Part shown: positions 19,795 through 31,231 of the stretch, piece after piece
Layout: each line of letters opens with the position of its first letter
How positions within the stretch are numbered: the first letter of the stretch is position 1
Made by a program: the position numbers and the translations under genes
The notes under the pieces: generated by a model
What the model was told of the DNA's origin: nothing
The model's database searches: none
The model's input: the letters and a program-made list of their open reading frames with translations, nothing else
DNA from: Erinaceus europaeus
Lineage: Eukaryota > Chordata > Mammalia > Eulipotyphla > Erinaceidae
Reading direction: 5' to 3'
Assembly: GCF_950295315.1 (NCBI RefSeq)
Contig: NC_080179.1
Location: forward strand, 72,476,615-72,540,614
DNA: 64,000 nucleotides

Positions 19795-20700
19795 ATGGAT
19801 GTCTCTCCTTATGATCACTGGTCACTTTCATCAGGAATGTCATATAGCCCATTTTGTGGACCTCTCCATGACCTTACCTTCACTATAAACTAGCAATGGT
19901 AGGGACTGTCCATCTTCCAAATGAAGCCTGGGTTATCCTACTCTGCTGTTAGAGGAAGACTGAAATGAGTGTAGCCTAGAATGTTCCTAGCTATGGCCAT
20001 GGGCTTGTCAGTTTGACAAGAACCCAGAGCTTATACAGACTCCTATGACTTACATGATCCCCAGTTCCAATCAATGTGGCAAGCAGTTAAATGTATTTAT
20101 ATATTTATTTCAAGTTTGGGAGCCACTCTTTGTCCTAACCTGGCTTTTAAGTTTTATTGTCTACTCTGACACTATCCTCCCAGGGATTATTTCTAGTCTA
20201 CCTCCATGTTAGCTAACAAGTTCAAGTAAAGATTACTAAAGTCATGGACCCCTTGGAATTTACCTAAAATATACTCCTAGGAACATAGATAAATTAAACA
20301 TAGCTTCTTTTCCACACCAGAATCCCTATTCCCATCTGCTTTATTCCTACTCTTTGGTTCCTGTTCAATAAACATGTTGTCTTCATATCTTATTGCAATC
20401 AGCCATCAAATTCCAAGTACTACTTCAATTCCATTCTTCAATTCCATCCTTAGGCAAATGACCCTGCCAATGTGCCCTGGAACCTCACCTCTCCAGAGCC
20501 CTATCCCACTATGGAAAGATAGCAGCATGAAAGATAGGATGTGGGATCAACCATCCCACATCCATGTCCAGCAGAAAAGCAATGACATAAGCCAGAACTC
20601 CTTCCTTCTGCACCTCCCCCCAAATTTTGGCCCATAATTCTAGAGGGAGGAAATGTTAGGGGAAGATGACCAGAGAGCCCCAATCCCCAGTTCCACTGGG
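19795..20700 (+). mobile_element. R-type retroelement, older variant, sense
   Basis: Follows the R-type sense order (TGATCACTGGTCACTTTCAT, CCTAGAATGTTCCTAGCTAT, CCATGTCCAGCAGAAAAGCA) but its 3' terminal A tail is missing. It is head to head with 18465-19790, forming a diverged inverted repeat. Confidence 0.65.
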
Positions 20701-20960
20701 ACTCAGAACGTTTATCACCAGGAATTTTGGTTTTTATACCATTGCTAAAAGGGAAGAGAATCTAGAAAACACCAGAGGAAGTCAAATACTGTTTCTCTTA
20801 TATGAGAGGGAAGAATAAAACAGAAAGGACTCTCAGAAGTAATAATAGGTATAGGTATGACTTAGACAGAAAGTGAAGGCAGGGTCATGGAAATGAATTA
20901 GATGGGCAAAAAGTAGATAAGTAATAGATGACAGATAGATAGATAGATAGAGATAGATAA

Positions 20961-21010
<50 letters not shown>

Positions 21011-21125
21011 GATAGATACTGCAAGGGTGGTGGGGCACAGAAATCTGGTGGTGAGAAGTGTGTGGATTTTACTCCTATTATTTTATAATTCTGTAAATCA
21101 CTAATAAATATAAAGAAAATCAGCC
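20701..21125 (+). mobile_element. L1 or R-type 3' terminus with GATA repeat
   Basis: An A-rich 3'UTR-like stretch, the GATA microsatellite, then the terminal block AATCTGGTGGTGAGAAGTGT and CACTAATAAATATAAAGAAA, which matches the shared L1/R 3' end. Confidence 0.65.
20931..21013. repeat. (GATA)n microsatellite
   Basis: About 20 GATA units with one early interruption. Confidence 0.95.
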
Positions 21126-21247
21126 CAAGTAGAACCACCTGGCCTCCAGAAATCAGAACATATTCTGACTCACCATTTTGAAAATGGTATCACATGGGCC
21201 CCCACAGGATATCCAATGAAGATATTCATTGATATCTATTATGTTTG

Positions 21248-21378
21248 GTTTATTGATTCTTTTTATTTTTCCAACAAGGCCACTGCTCAGCTCTGGTGGT
21301 GCCAGGTATGAACCTGGGACCTCTGAACCTCAGGCATGAAAATGTTTTGCATAAGTGCTATACCATCTCCCCTACTCA
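21248..21378 (-). mobile_element. SINE type C, antisense
   Basis: CCACTGCTCAGCTCTGGTGG, ATGAACCTGGGACCTCTGAA, CTCAGGCATGAAAATGTTTT and a reverse head. Confidence 0.75.
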
Positions 21379-21803
21379 GAAAGGATGAGTGGAGTCAGCA
21401 AAACAGGGAGTCTGTAATGTGAGAACCTATTGTACGGAAATATTAAAAACTGGAAAATTACTAAGACAAGATGGCATTGTAAACATTTTACAGTTCATGC
21501 AAATGACTAGTTATTGTGTTATGCACCTAACAGTAAAATAACGTTGTCTGTCAGTTCTACTTCAGTAAAATAAAAGGAAAGGAAAGGAAATCAGGCTACA
21601 TTAGACTTAGCTTTTACTTCCTCCTTTTCATCTACTTCAAATCTCCCTCATTCTACCTTTTCTTAAATGCAGTTGGTAAATAATTGCTCTAAGCTGTAAT
21701 CTAACTAAAGTCTTCATTGTCAGCTCACAATGTCAAACCTCACATTCCTCATTTTTCCAGCCTATTCATGACTCTGTGTCTGAGGCACTGCACTCAGTCC
21801 GCC
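21379..21803. other. No recognised feature
   Basis: About 420 bp between a SINE and the LTR; contains only a short AGGAA run near 21575. Confidence 0.4.
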
Positions 21804-22231
21804 TATGGATGCTGGGAAATTGCGCAGATGCAGTCACATCTGCCATGTTGTCCCCTCAGGCTATTGCTCATTCCTGGGAGAGTTGGGACATTCTCTGAGT
21901 GCCTGTTCCACCATGTTGTGCCCTCAGGGCATTGTCTATTCCCCGCAATAGTTGCAGTGCTGTGGTTACTCCTCCCCCTTCCCATTCTCGCGAGAGCTAC
22001 TCCCATAAAATTCCTTCTTCTTCCGCAACTCTCTCTCTTGCCGGCCCTTCACTTCGGTGTTTAGATGCAGGAAAGGTTACTGCGTGAGGCGGCCATTTTT
22101 GCTACCTCCACATGGCCCAACCTGCTTCTCTCTCACCCAACTCTGAGGTGCCAGCGCAAATAAAGATTTGTGTTCCCTCTTCGCTCAGGATCTCCTCTCT
22201 CTCTTCTCCACGGCGTGGCTCAACATATGGA
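21804..22231 (+). mobile_element. Solo LTR, 416 bp, 6-bp TSD
   Basis: LTR 21810-22225, TGCTGGGAAA...GGCTCAACA, with perfect TSD TATGGA (21804-21809 and 22226-22231). AATAAA is at 22159-22164, followed by a CT-rich U5. The 6-bp TSD fits a class II ERV, and the family is distinct from the other LTRs here. The 115- and 67-codon frames across it are LTR sequence. Confidence 0.88.
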
Positions 22232-22455
22232 TGTCTAACTCCCAGCATTTCATTCTAGCATGGCTGGGAGGGGCGGTGGCTCACTCTGGGTAAACTAGTC
22301 TCTTAAGAATAACAGAAGGGCTTAAGATTTTATATTTGCTTCACCTTAAAATCCAAGGAGTAGACTTGATCAACTCAGGTATTCACTAAGATGTGAGTGA
22401 CTGTTTTTTTTTTTTTTTTAACATATCAGTTAAATAGATCAATCAGAACTAATGC

Positions 22456-23183
22456 AATCAAATGCATTTTCTTTTTTAAAAAAGTTTTTTATTTATAAAA
22501 AGGAAACACTGACAAAAAGCATAGGATAAGAGGGGTACAGTTCCACACAATTCCCATCACCAGAACTCAGTATGCCCTCCCCCCATAGCTTTCCTATTCT
22601 TTATCCCTCTGGGAGTATGGACCCAGGATCATTATGGGATGCAGAAGGTAGGAGGTCTGGCTTCTGTAATTGCTTTCCCACTGAAAAAGTTGACAAGTTG
22701 ATCCATACTCCCAGCCTATCTCTGTCTTTTCCTAGTAGGGCAGAGCTCTGTGGAAGCAGGGCTCCAGGACACATTGGTGGGGTCATCTGCCCAGGGAAGT
22801 CTGATTGGCATCATGTTAGCATCTGGAACCTGGTGGCTGAAAAAAAGAGTTAACATATAGATCCAAACTATTGACTTAATCATGAACCTCTGGACACAGT
22901 CTGAAGTGAACCATACTGAGGTGGTACTTATTGTGTTGATTAGATAGGGATCAGCAGATGCAATGTCGTTTGGTATGAATTGAGAGAAGCTTGCAGGAAA
23001 GTGAGCCCCACCCTAGAGGCTCCAGGACTGGGGGAAATATAGGCTCTTTAGAGGAAGCAGAAGGTTCCTGCTGTCTTAGGGTTTAAGAAGGTGATAGATA
23101 GTTGTAGCTGTAGTCAAATTATTTGGCAATTGGGTTAATTCTGAACATCTCTTTGTTAGGATTTACTGTATAATCAAATGCAT
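22456..23183 (-). mobile_element. R-type retroelement, internally deleted, 12-bp TSD
   Basis: TSD AATCAAATGCAT at 22456-22467 and 23172-23183. The 704-bp insert keeps the 3' end (22480) and the 5' end (the minus-strand start at 23171 matches the start of the copy at 25295), but lacks over 1 kb of middle. The junction is near 22889. Intact ends with a TSD show it inserted as a short form. Confidence 0.88.
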
Positions 23184-24135
23184 CTTCTTGTATGCCTACT
23201 AAGTGTTACTTGCTCCCTTAGTTCTGGCCTCAAGGGGATCTGAGAATGGAGTCCAGCAAACTCTCTGGAAATGTATTGTTTCAGAGGCAGGGACTAATCG
23301 CTCCGTAGCCCTCCAGTCTCCCGAATTCCCAGAGGTTCTGGCTAACATTGGGGGCTCCACAGTGATTGGCAGCTCTCTGTGACTGTTGCTCCACCTCTTA
23401 ACAGCTCTAAATGGTAGGTGCTAATGGCTTTGCAGCCATGCAGAGCTCCCTGCAGGCTTCAGTACCTTGTATGGCTCTGAACAGAATATAATTGGAAAAC
23501 ATAGAAATTAAGGCTAGCATTCTGTCTCCAGTCTTCGGCTTGTGTTACTTGTCAAGTGTGCACAAAGCAGGCGGCTGATTTAATAAAGTCTTGCAGCCAG
23601 CTTGGGTGAGAGTTATTTCTTTTGCTTGTTCCCCACCAGTGTCCTGGCCCTTTTGCCTTTCCCACTCTCAGTTCAAGATTCAGTCTTTCTTTGTGTATCT
23701 GCTAGTGCCATAGTTCAGCTCTCTTGGTTCTGTTTGCATCATGCTTTAGCAGACCTCCTATGGACTGAAAGTGACCACAACTTTGAGCCAGTATTGTTTC
23801 CTTTTATTTTGCAAGAATATTGGAGAAAAGATGTAAAGAATAGTTCTCTGGCTAAAACTCAATCTATCATATACTTACTACGCTTTGTTCGTCTAGTAGT
23901 GAAAGGGAAGTTATAAATATATCATTGGTACCAATGAAACAATAATAAATGAGGGATGTGTGGGCAGGAGGAAATCAACTTTGTTTTACCCAGCTCAGAT
24001 TAAAATGTTAGTTGTTGCATTGCTGTATAGTGGTCTCCAAGGAAGACAGACATTGTGCAGTGACTGAATGTAGAGATCACTCTAGTGACCACCAGAGGCT
24101 GTTGAGTTTGGAATATCATCACACTGGACACTAGA
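23184..24135. other. No recognised feature
   Basis: About 950 bp apparently unique. A 104-codon frame at 23602-23916 shows no domain I recognise and lacks supporting context, so I do not call it a gene. Two AATAAA motifs (near 23580 and 23942) are present but unsupported. Confidence 0.45.
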
Positions 24136-24555
24136 AAAGTTCTCTCTTTTTTTTTTTAAATTAAAACTTGGTCTTTTCATTTTTCACTTTTTCTTAGAAT
24201 TTTACAAAACTATCAGATTTCAGGAGTACAATTTCACACCAGCACATGGCGTATATGAGTCACCACACCGTCCACCAACGTTCATACCCCCTCCACCAAA
24301 AGCATCTACAATACTTCTCATGAAGTCCAAGAGACAGTTTGGCCACTGTTATGGGGAGATGGGTAACTGTATTTGTTTTAGTCATCTTTATTCCACATAT
24401 AAACAAGACCACCTGGAAGTTTTCCTTTCAACTCCTAATTATTTTACTTGGTGCAATCACCCCCAGTTCCATCCATCTTATTCCAAATGAAACACTTTCA
24501 CCTTTTGTTCTTACAGAGTAGTACTCTAACGAGTATATGTGACATTCTTTATAAA
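24136..24555 (-). mobile_element. L1 3' fragment, antisense
   Basis: Shows the antisense L1 3' pattern: TTTCACACCAGCACATGGCG, CAATCACCCCCAGTTCCATC, then CAGAGTAGTACTCTAACGAG (complement of the L1 ORF2 EYYS region). Confidence 0.7.
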
Positions 24556-24572
24556 AGGCCTTCTCGGGATTG

Positions 24573-24880
24573 GGGGGTCGGGTGGTAGCACAGCAGGTTA
24601 AGTGCACATGTTGCCAACAAAGCACAAGGACTGGCATTAAGGATCCCTGTTCCAGCCCCCTGCTCCTCACCAGTAGGGCAGTCACTTCACAAGTGGTGAA
24701 GCAGGTCTTCAGGTGTCTGTGTTACTCTCCCCCTCTCTGTCTTCCCCTCTTCTCTCCATTTCTCTCTGTCCTATCCAACAAGGACAACATCAATAACAAC
24801 AACAAAAATAACTACAACAACAATAAAACAAGAATTGCAGTAAGGGGGGGGTCCTTATATGCTAAAAAGCTAGCCTGTGA
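24573..24880 (+). mobile_element. ERI-type SINE A, sense
   Basis: GGGGTCGGGTGGTAGCACAG head, CACTTCACAAGTGGTGAAGC body, (CAA)n-rich end. Confidence 0.88.
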
Positions 24881-24924
24881 ATGGTAAACTACTTCTACTC
24901 CTAATCCCCACCCTACTCAATAAA

Positions 24925-25112
24925 AAGAGGTGTGCTGGGGATACTCGGTAATGGTTATGCAAAAAGCTTTTCATGCCTGAGGCTATGAGGTCCCAGGTTC
25001 AATTCTCAGCACCAGCATAAAGCAGAGTTGAGCAGTTAAGCAAGACTTTCATCAGGTCTTGCTCTCTCTGTGTATCTCATTAAAATAAATAAAAATATTT
25101 TTTTAAAGAGCT
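24925..25112 (+). mobile_element. SINE type C, sense
   Basis: CTCGGTAATGGTTATGCAAA head, GGTCCCAGGTTCAATTCTCA (B box), AGCAGAGTTGAGCAG and an AATAAA-rich tail. Confidence 0.8.
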
Positions 25113-25289
25113 TAAAAATAAACATCTTGAGACATTTTGATTGAATGTTTCAAATTGTTTAATGCACAGACCATAGGCTGAATCTTTGAAATGCTGACTC
25201 TCTAAAAAGCTTAGGCCAGGAGAAACAGAAGAAACTGGTGGCTTTATTCTATAAGACATAGCTATATACAAATAATGTCAAAGGACACA

Positions 25290-27085
25290 AATTATGGTGA
25301 TGTTTTGTATGATACAGCAAATCCTAACAAAGAGATGTTCAGAATTAACCCAATTGTCAAATAATTTGACTACAGCTACAACTATCTTTTGCCTTCTTAA
25401 ACCCTAAGACAGCAGGAACCTCCTGCTTCCTCCTGAGAGCCTATATTTCCCTCAGTCCTGGAACCTCTAGGATGGGGCTCACTTTCCTGCATGCTTCTCT
25501 CAATTCATACCAAATGATATTGCATCTGCTGATCCCAATCTAATCAACACAAGTACTACCTCAGTATAGTTCACTTCAGACTATGTCCAGAGATGTGAGG
25601 CGTGGAATGTCAACCCTTCAGCCTCATTACTCAGGTGAGACCTCTCCTTTCATATGATTCTCTAATTCCATTTCAGGTGGTTCACGTCCTAACAAAGTCC
25701 CAAAACCTAGATATATACTGTAAGATATAATCCCTTGAGATAGGGCATATGTTCACATGCATCTGTAAATTAGGGCAAAATATGTACTTGAAAGCAAAAA
25801 TGTACAATAGTCTATAGTGAGTTAGTATATACAGCAAGCAATAGAAAGACCTAAAAAGACACCAGAAAGTTCCTAATGGAATAGTATCTACTTAGACTTA
25901 GATACCCTCCTCACCTACTTCCTGTTACACTTCCCTCACTGACTCCAAAGCTAATCTTATCAAAGACTACAAAAACTGAATAAGGGCAGGAGACTGGCAT
26001 ACTTTAACAATGACTCTTTAGTCACTATCAGGCCACCCCATCAGCTGGTGCCCTAGTCATGGAGTCCACAGATTCCCAAACAGTCATGATGGGCCTAGAC
26101 CTCAAATAAATCCCTCTCTCCATTATTACCAGTCATTCCTAAGAGTAACAACACAATAGATCCCTTCATGGGCCCCCATAAGACTTTTCCCTCAACATGG
26201 ACCAACAATGGTAGAGAATGTTCCATCCTCCCTTTGGAGGATGGAAAACATACTCTATGCTCCACCGGAGGAAGATGGGTCCTGAAATTGGGATGTTCCT
26301 ACTCATGACCACAGAATGTGAGCTCAGATCTACAGGGATGCAGAGATCACATAGGCTCCTAAGCTGAATATGGGCCCCAGATCAGATCAAATCAATGGGG
26401 TTTACAGTCAACAATATTTATACACCTTTCCCATATTTGGGAGCTACTCTCTTCCCTGATCCAGCTTTCTGGTCTTTTTCTAGCCATGATATCATCTCCC
26501 CAGACAATAACTTGGATCCACCTGCATATCAGATGTCAGGCTCAGAAAAGAAAAAAAAAACTAGTATAGCCATGGGCCCTTTTGGAATATAACTAAAATA
26601 TGCCTACTACCTATCTACAGAAGAGACCCCCCAGCTCTTCATCTGCACTATTCTGGCCTTTAAGTTCATGCTTAGTCAACAATTTATTTGGCTTTATATG
26701 CGAACTCTTTTTTCAGTCACCAAGTTCCAGATGCTAACATGATGCCAACCTGACTTCCCTGGGCAGATGACCCCACCAATGTGTCCTGGACCCCTGCTTC
26801 CCCAGAGCTCTGCCCAACTAGGGAAAGAGAGACAGGCTAGGAGTATGGATTGACCTGTCAAAGCCCATGTTCAGTGGGGAAGCAATTACAGAAGCCAGAC
26901 CTTCCACCTTCTGCATCCCACAATGACCCTGGGTCCATACTCCCAGAGGGATAAAGAATAGGAAAGCTATCAGGGGAGGGGATGGGATATGGAGCTCTGG
27001 TGGTGGGAATTGTGTGGAGTTTTACCCCTCTTATCCTGTGTTTTTTTGTCAGTGTTTCCTTTTTATAAATAAAAATTTAAAAAAA
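25290..27085 (+). mobile_element. R-type retroelement, nearly full length (~1.8 kb)
   Basis: Starts ACAGCAAATCCTAACAAAGA, which matches the 5' end defined by the TSD-bounded copy at 22468-23171, and ends TTATAAATAAAAATTT plus an A-rich tail. No ORF exceeds about 65 codons on the sense strand, so it is non-coding. This is the best reference copy in the window for the family. It has a polyadenylation signal at the end but no pol III boxes that I can see. Confidence 0.82.
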
Positions 27086-27102
27086 TAAAATAAAATAAAC
27101 AT

Positions 27103-27250
27103 CTTGGAGGCTGTGTTATGGTGCATCTAGTCAATTAGGTTGCACATAGTACCATGTACAAAGACTCAGATTCAAGCTTCCAGGCTCCACCTGCAGAGGG
27201 GAAAAAGGAAGCAGCGCTGCAAGTGTCTCTCTTCCTACAGTCCCCCTTTT
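27103..27250 (+). mobile_element. SINE type B, sense
   Basis: GTTATGGTGCATCTAGTCAA head, CCACCTGCAGAGGGGAAAAA body, pyrimidine section. Diverged. Confidence 0.6.
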
Positions 27251-27254
27251 CTGC

Positions 27255-27530
27255 TTTGTTTCATTTCTTTTTTCATTGCCACCAGGGTTATTGCTTGTGT
27301 TCAGTGCTGGCACTATGAATCCACCATTCCCAGTAGCCAGTTTTTACTTTCTATTTTTTACTAGATAAGACAGAGAAATTGAGAGGGGAAGGAAGGGAGA
27401 GGGAGAGAGAAAGATAGACACCTTCAGGCCTACTTCACCATTAGTGAGCTTCCCCTTTGTGGGGGAAAGGGGGGCAGGACTCAAACCCAGGTCTTTATGG
27501 ATGCTAATATATGTGCTTCCTGCCCCTCCC
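27255..27530 (-). mobile_element. Composite SINE with extra 3' module, antisense
   Basis: The 3' module (27275-27340, CCACCAGGGTTATTGCTTGT and CACTATGAATCCACCATTCC) precedes a GA-rich SINE body and a B-box-like TCAAACCCAGGTC. The same module is found at 38525, 47090 and 50925. Confidence 0.65.
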
Positions 27531-27544
27531 CATTCAATTTCTCC

Positions 27545-28235
27545 CTATCTTCTCAAATAAAAAAATTAAATATAAAGCTTTAAAAAGCAAATATCTCATA
27601 GCTTTGCAGTTTCTAAACAAGCCACATGAGAATGTTTCCCACTCAAACCATGTAATAAAAGAATAATATCCCCCCCCTTCTTCATAAAGAGACCTTGTTC
27701 CTTTCAAGATAAATCCTGACTCCTAATAAAAGACACTAACTCCAGATAGCGTTGGTTGGTCTACATCTCACCTGATGTGCTCTGAGACACACCTTTGCCA
27801 CTTCATCCATAGCCATGAGGATAAAGGAATGAGAAATGCTTTAATAACTGATTTCAACATTGCTGCTGCATTCTGTAAGCAATGAAGCACCCTGCCCGGG
27901 TGGCAGTACTACTATTCCCTTGACATTAAGCTTTCCCTGATGAACCTCTTGAAATAATAAACATTCTGTGTGTCTTCTTAACTGCAGTTGCTTGTTGTTC
28001 TTAATTGCCTGCAATGTTGTCACTTACAGGAAATAAAAGTCCGTATTAAGCTAGCTGTGCTGTGATTCCATTCTGTAGGGATTCTAGTCTATTTTTGTTT
28101 TCTTCTAAACAATCAGGGAAACCAGGTTTCTACAACTGCTGTGACATTGTTAATTGAGACGGAACCCCTTTGGAAGAAATTATTTCTGAGTTCTTTAAGA
28201 TTATTACCTGTTTTAATGTTTTTAATTCTTAGTTT
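27545..28235. other. No recognised feature
   Basis: About 700 bp, unique-looking, with no convincing coding or RNA feature. Confidence 0.45.
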
Positions 28236-28239
28236 TTGT

Positions 28240-28388
28240 TATATCAGAGTCTTTACTGCTTCGGGTCAGTTGTTTGAGATAGAGACAGAAACAGAAAATG
28301 AAAGACACCATAGCACTGAAGCTTCCTTCAGTGTGGTACGGGCTAAGCTTGAACCCATGTTACGTACATGGCAAAGCAGCATGTAGTT
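28240..28388 (-). mobile_element. SINE type D, antisense
   Basis: GAAGCTTCCTTCAGTGTGGT, CTTGAACCCATGTTACGTAC, GCAAAGCAGCATG. Confidence 0.7.
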
Positions 28389-28599
28389 TTAGATAAGATT
28401 CTTAATCAGACATCGCACCTAAAGTCTTTGAAATATTTTCTAGGAAAATAAAATAACCTGGACATAATACTGTGAGAAAAAGAGACTACCTATCGAATAA
28501 TTATATTCATACTATCACTTATATAACTGAATATACCTACATTTCAGATTTGCATGGAATATTATTTCCACATAGAAATTTTACACTTTTCTGCACTTC

Positions 28600-28800
28600 A
28601 TCTCTCTCCTTCTCTCTCTTCCTCTCTCTCTTTCACACACATATATATACACACACACAAATGTTTAATATATTACAACACACTAAATTATTTGAAGATT
28701 TATTAGTGTGTGTGTGTAAGAAAGAATGCCAGAGCATCATTTTGGCTTATGCAAGGGCAGGGATTGAACTCAGTACCTTAAGCTTAATTGTCCACGTCTC
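28600..28800 (-). mobile_element. SINE remnant with (CA)n and CT-rich stretch
   Basis: CT-rich and CA repeats (28600-28662), then at 28700-28800 a type C-like antisense end (TTTTGGCTTATGCAAGGGCA, ATTGAACTCAGTACCTTAAG). Confidence 0.5.
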
Positions 28801-29148
28801 TTGACTTATTCTAAATTTTCCTAAGACAGTTAAACTTATCTATTCCCAATCTGGTAGCTTATTTTCAGTGACAACTGAACTGATTGTATGAAAACCATCC
28901 AGGAGTCAAATGTAAGCAAATCAAAATTTTTCTCAACATTTGATACTTGCACATCAATTATGTACAGCTAGACTTACAATGCTGGATCTCAAATGAAGTA
29001 GAAATAAAATGTAAATATAGCTAAAATTATCAAAATTTTAGCTCAGAACCACAAGATGTTTATAAATTCTCTCCCTTGGCATTGCTTGGGAGTCATTTTG
29101 AAATTCAGAGGCTACTTCCCATCTCTTCTTTATTCAAACCACGTTAAT
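28801..29148. other. No recognised feature
   Basis: About 350 bp without a recognisable repeat or ORF. Confidence 0.45.
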
Positions 29149-29403
29149 AGTCTGATTAATAGGGGCTGGGTGGTGGTGCACCTGGTTGAGCGCACACGCT
29201 ATAATGCGCAAGGACCCAGGATCGAGTCTTAATCCCCACCTGCATGGGGGGAAGCTTCACTAGTGGTGAAGCATTGCTGCAGGTGACTGTCTGTCTTCCT
29301 CTCTATCCCCCCTTCCCTCTTGATTTCTGGCTGTCTCTACCCAATAAATAAATAAGGATAATTTAAAAATAAATAAATAAATAAAAAGAAGTCTGGTTAA
29401 TAG
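29149..29403 (+). mobile_element. SINE type B, sense, 14-bp TSD
   Basis: TSD AGTCTGATTAATAG (29149-29162) and AGTCTGGTTAATAG (29390-29403). Head GGGCTGGGTGGTGGTGCACC, body CCCACCTGCATGGGGGGAAG, tail (AAAT)n. A well-preserved type B reference copy. Confidence 0.88.
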
Positions 29404-29429
29404 AAGCCTAGTCATGAAGCTTTACTGCA

Positions 29430-29588
29430 CTGGGCTGACTTTTTTAAATAGAAAGAAAAACACTAAGAGATAAAGCATAGAGGAAAAGACACTTCAGCAC
29501 TGAAAATCCTCCCCCCGCCATGTGTTAGGGAGTCAGGCTCAAACTTGCATCATGCACATGTCAAAGCAGGCATCTGCCCAGACAAGCG
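29430..29588 (-). mobile_element. SINE type D, antisense
   Basis: ACACTTCAGCACTGAAAATC, CAGGCTCAAACTTGCATCAT, ATGTCAAAGCAGGCA. Confidence 0.6.
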
Positions 29589-29924
29589 CTCATGGTACAC
29601 TTCGGGAAATGATTTTGAAGACAGATAGAAAGTAAATGCAGTTTTATTAGTATAACGATTAGAAAGAAAGCCTCAAGAGGATGCTTTAAAAAAATCAAGA
29701 GTACAGAAGTCAAGAGATAGAATGGCTTGTCAAACACAAAACAAGATACAAATATAAACCACCGAAGGTGCACAAGAGTCCCCATTTTGATGTATTCTTG
29801 CCAACAACTCGCTTCTGATCTTTCTTGTAATAACTATTTTAACTTAGGTGAAGTGATTCCTCATTGTGGTTGTGATTTGCATTCTCCTCATGATTAGTGA
29901 TGTTGCCAAGACTTTGCCACTATA

Positions 29925-29936
29925 GGTTGACTTTTT

Positions 29937-29970
<34 letters not shown>

Positions 29971-30055
29971 CTATAGCCCGGAAGCTTCCTTCAGTGTGGT
30001 GGGAGCCATATTTCAACCTGAGTCGTGCACATTGCAACACAATGCACAATCTAAT
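29925..30055 (-). mobile_element. SINE type D with (GA)n, antisense
   Basis: GA run at 29940-29969, GGAAGCTTCCTTCAGTGTGG and ATTTCAACCTGAGTCGTGCA. Confidence 0.65.
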
Positions 30056-30057
30056 AA

Positions 30058-30235
30058 GTTGATATTTTCAAATAGAAAAAGAGAGACAGAGGGAGAGAGA
30101 GACACCACAGCATGGACTCATTCCACCCAGTGTCTCAGTATTCCATGCAGTGTAGCAGGAGGGGGTTGAACCTAGATCAGTTTGCATGGCAAAGTAGGTG
30201 CCCTACAAGATGAGCTAGCTTACCTTCCCTCTTCC
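30058..30235 (-). mobile_element. SINE type D, antisense
   Basis: AGAGAGACACCACAGCATGG, GTTGAACCTAGATCAGTTTG, AAGATGAGCTAGCTTACC. Confidence 0.6.
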
Positions 30236-30544
30236 CACCTTACTGTTGAAGTGCTTGGTGTTTGGTGTTTACTTTTTGCCATTGAGTTGTAGAATTTCTT
30301 TATATATTTTAGATGTTAACTCCTTATTAAACATATAATCTACATACATTTCCTCTCACTGAGAAAAATTGACTTTTCGTTTTGATCTCTTTTCTTTTGT
30401 TTTTTGTTTTTTGATGATTAGAATGTTTTTAGTTTGATATAGTCACACTTGGGCTGTGTTTTTAGTGTTCACATCTACATACTAATAGATAATTCTTTTT
30501 CTGATGATGTAATAGTCTTGTGAAAATTGGGATTAGAATATATT

Positions 30545-30705
30545 TTGAAAGGGCTGACAAAATAGATCATTTCCATGATGCAGTTTTTTTTGTGTGTGCA
30601 ATACCCAGATTCAAGTCCATTGCTGAAGAAAACTTGAAGTGCTGTGGTCTCCCTCTCTCTGCCTTTCTGCATGTCTATTTCTACCTAAAAACATTTAGAA
30701 TGTAT
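30545..30705 (+). mobile_element. Old SINE, sense
   Basis: A decayed tRNA-like head (GGGCTGACAAAATAGATC), CCCAGATTCAAGTCCATTGC and a CT-rich body. Confidence 0.45.
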
Positions 30706-30755
30706 TTTGAAAACCAAAAGGCATATTAAGCATAGTGTCATACTATTGAGCAGAA

Positions 30756-30859
30756 GTGTGGTGTGTGTGTGTGTGTTTATGTGTGTGCAGTTTAAGGACT
30801 TCACATGGAGGCAGTCCTACCACTTACAGGCTGATTTTTTTTCATTCTTTTTATTTCAA

Positions 30860-30928
<69 letters not shown>

Positions 30929-31060
30929 ACTACAGCACCGTTTCATCATCTATGAAGCTTCTCCAGTGCCGTAGTGCTCCCATGGCAATAAATCTCAAAT
31001 CCAGGGTCTCCTACAGTGTGTGCTATAGTGGCTGGCAATCTCTTGTCCCAGTGACGAGGA
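30756..31060 (-). mobile_element. SINE with compound GT/GA/CA repeats, antisense
   Basis: A (GT)n run near 30757-30788 precedes the element. A compound (GA)(GACA)(CA)(GA) repeat at 30860-30929 sits inside the GA-rich body. The B-box-like region is near 30990-31010. ORFs reading RERERE or THTHTH here are repeat translations. Confidence 0.6.
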
Positions 31061-31231
31061 CTTTTAAAGTTTATGTCTAAAACTATCATCCTTGAAATAG
31101 CTGTCTCATTAAACTCTGGGTTTCCCTGTTTATGTAGGAGGAATGCTATGGAGATTACCTTAGAATTCCAGGAAAGGATTGTATGCTGATTGCAGTTAAT
31201 CAGATCATGTTACCTCCTACTTGAACCTCCC

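Larger units (their letters stand above)
29775..30500 (-). mobile_element. Old L1 ORF2 region, antisense, split by two SINEs
   Basis: 29775-29920 (CCTCATTGTGGTTGTGATTT) and 30240-30500 (TTGTAGAATTTCTTTATATA, TTTTTAGTTTGATATAGTC) match the antisense pattern of old mammalian L1 ORF2. SINEs at 29925-30055 and 30058-30235 interrupt it. Confidence 0.7.

Noticed and set aside
20931..21013. Array suggestive of CRISPR or satellite
   Set aside because: A simple GATA microsatellite with no spacers.
21717..22064. 115-codon frame
   Set aside because: Most of it lies inside the TSD-defined solo LTR 21810-22225.
23602..23916. 104-codon frame in unique DNA as a candidate gene
   Set aside because: No recognisable domain, promoter, splice context or partner exon; kept only as a note.
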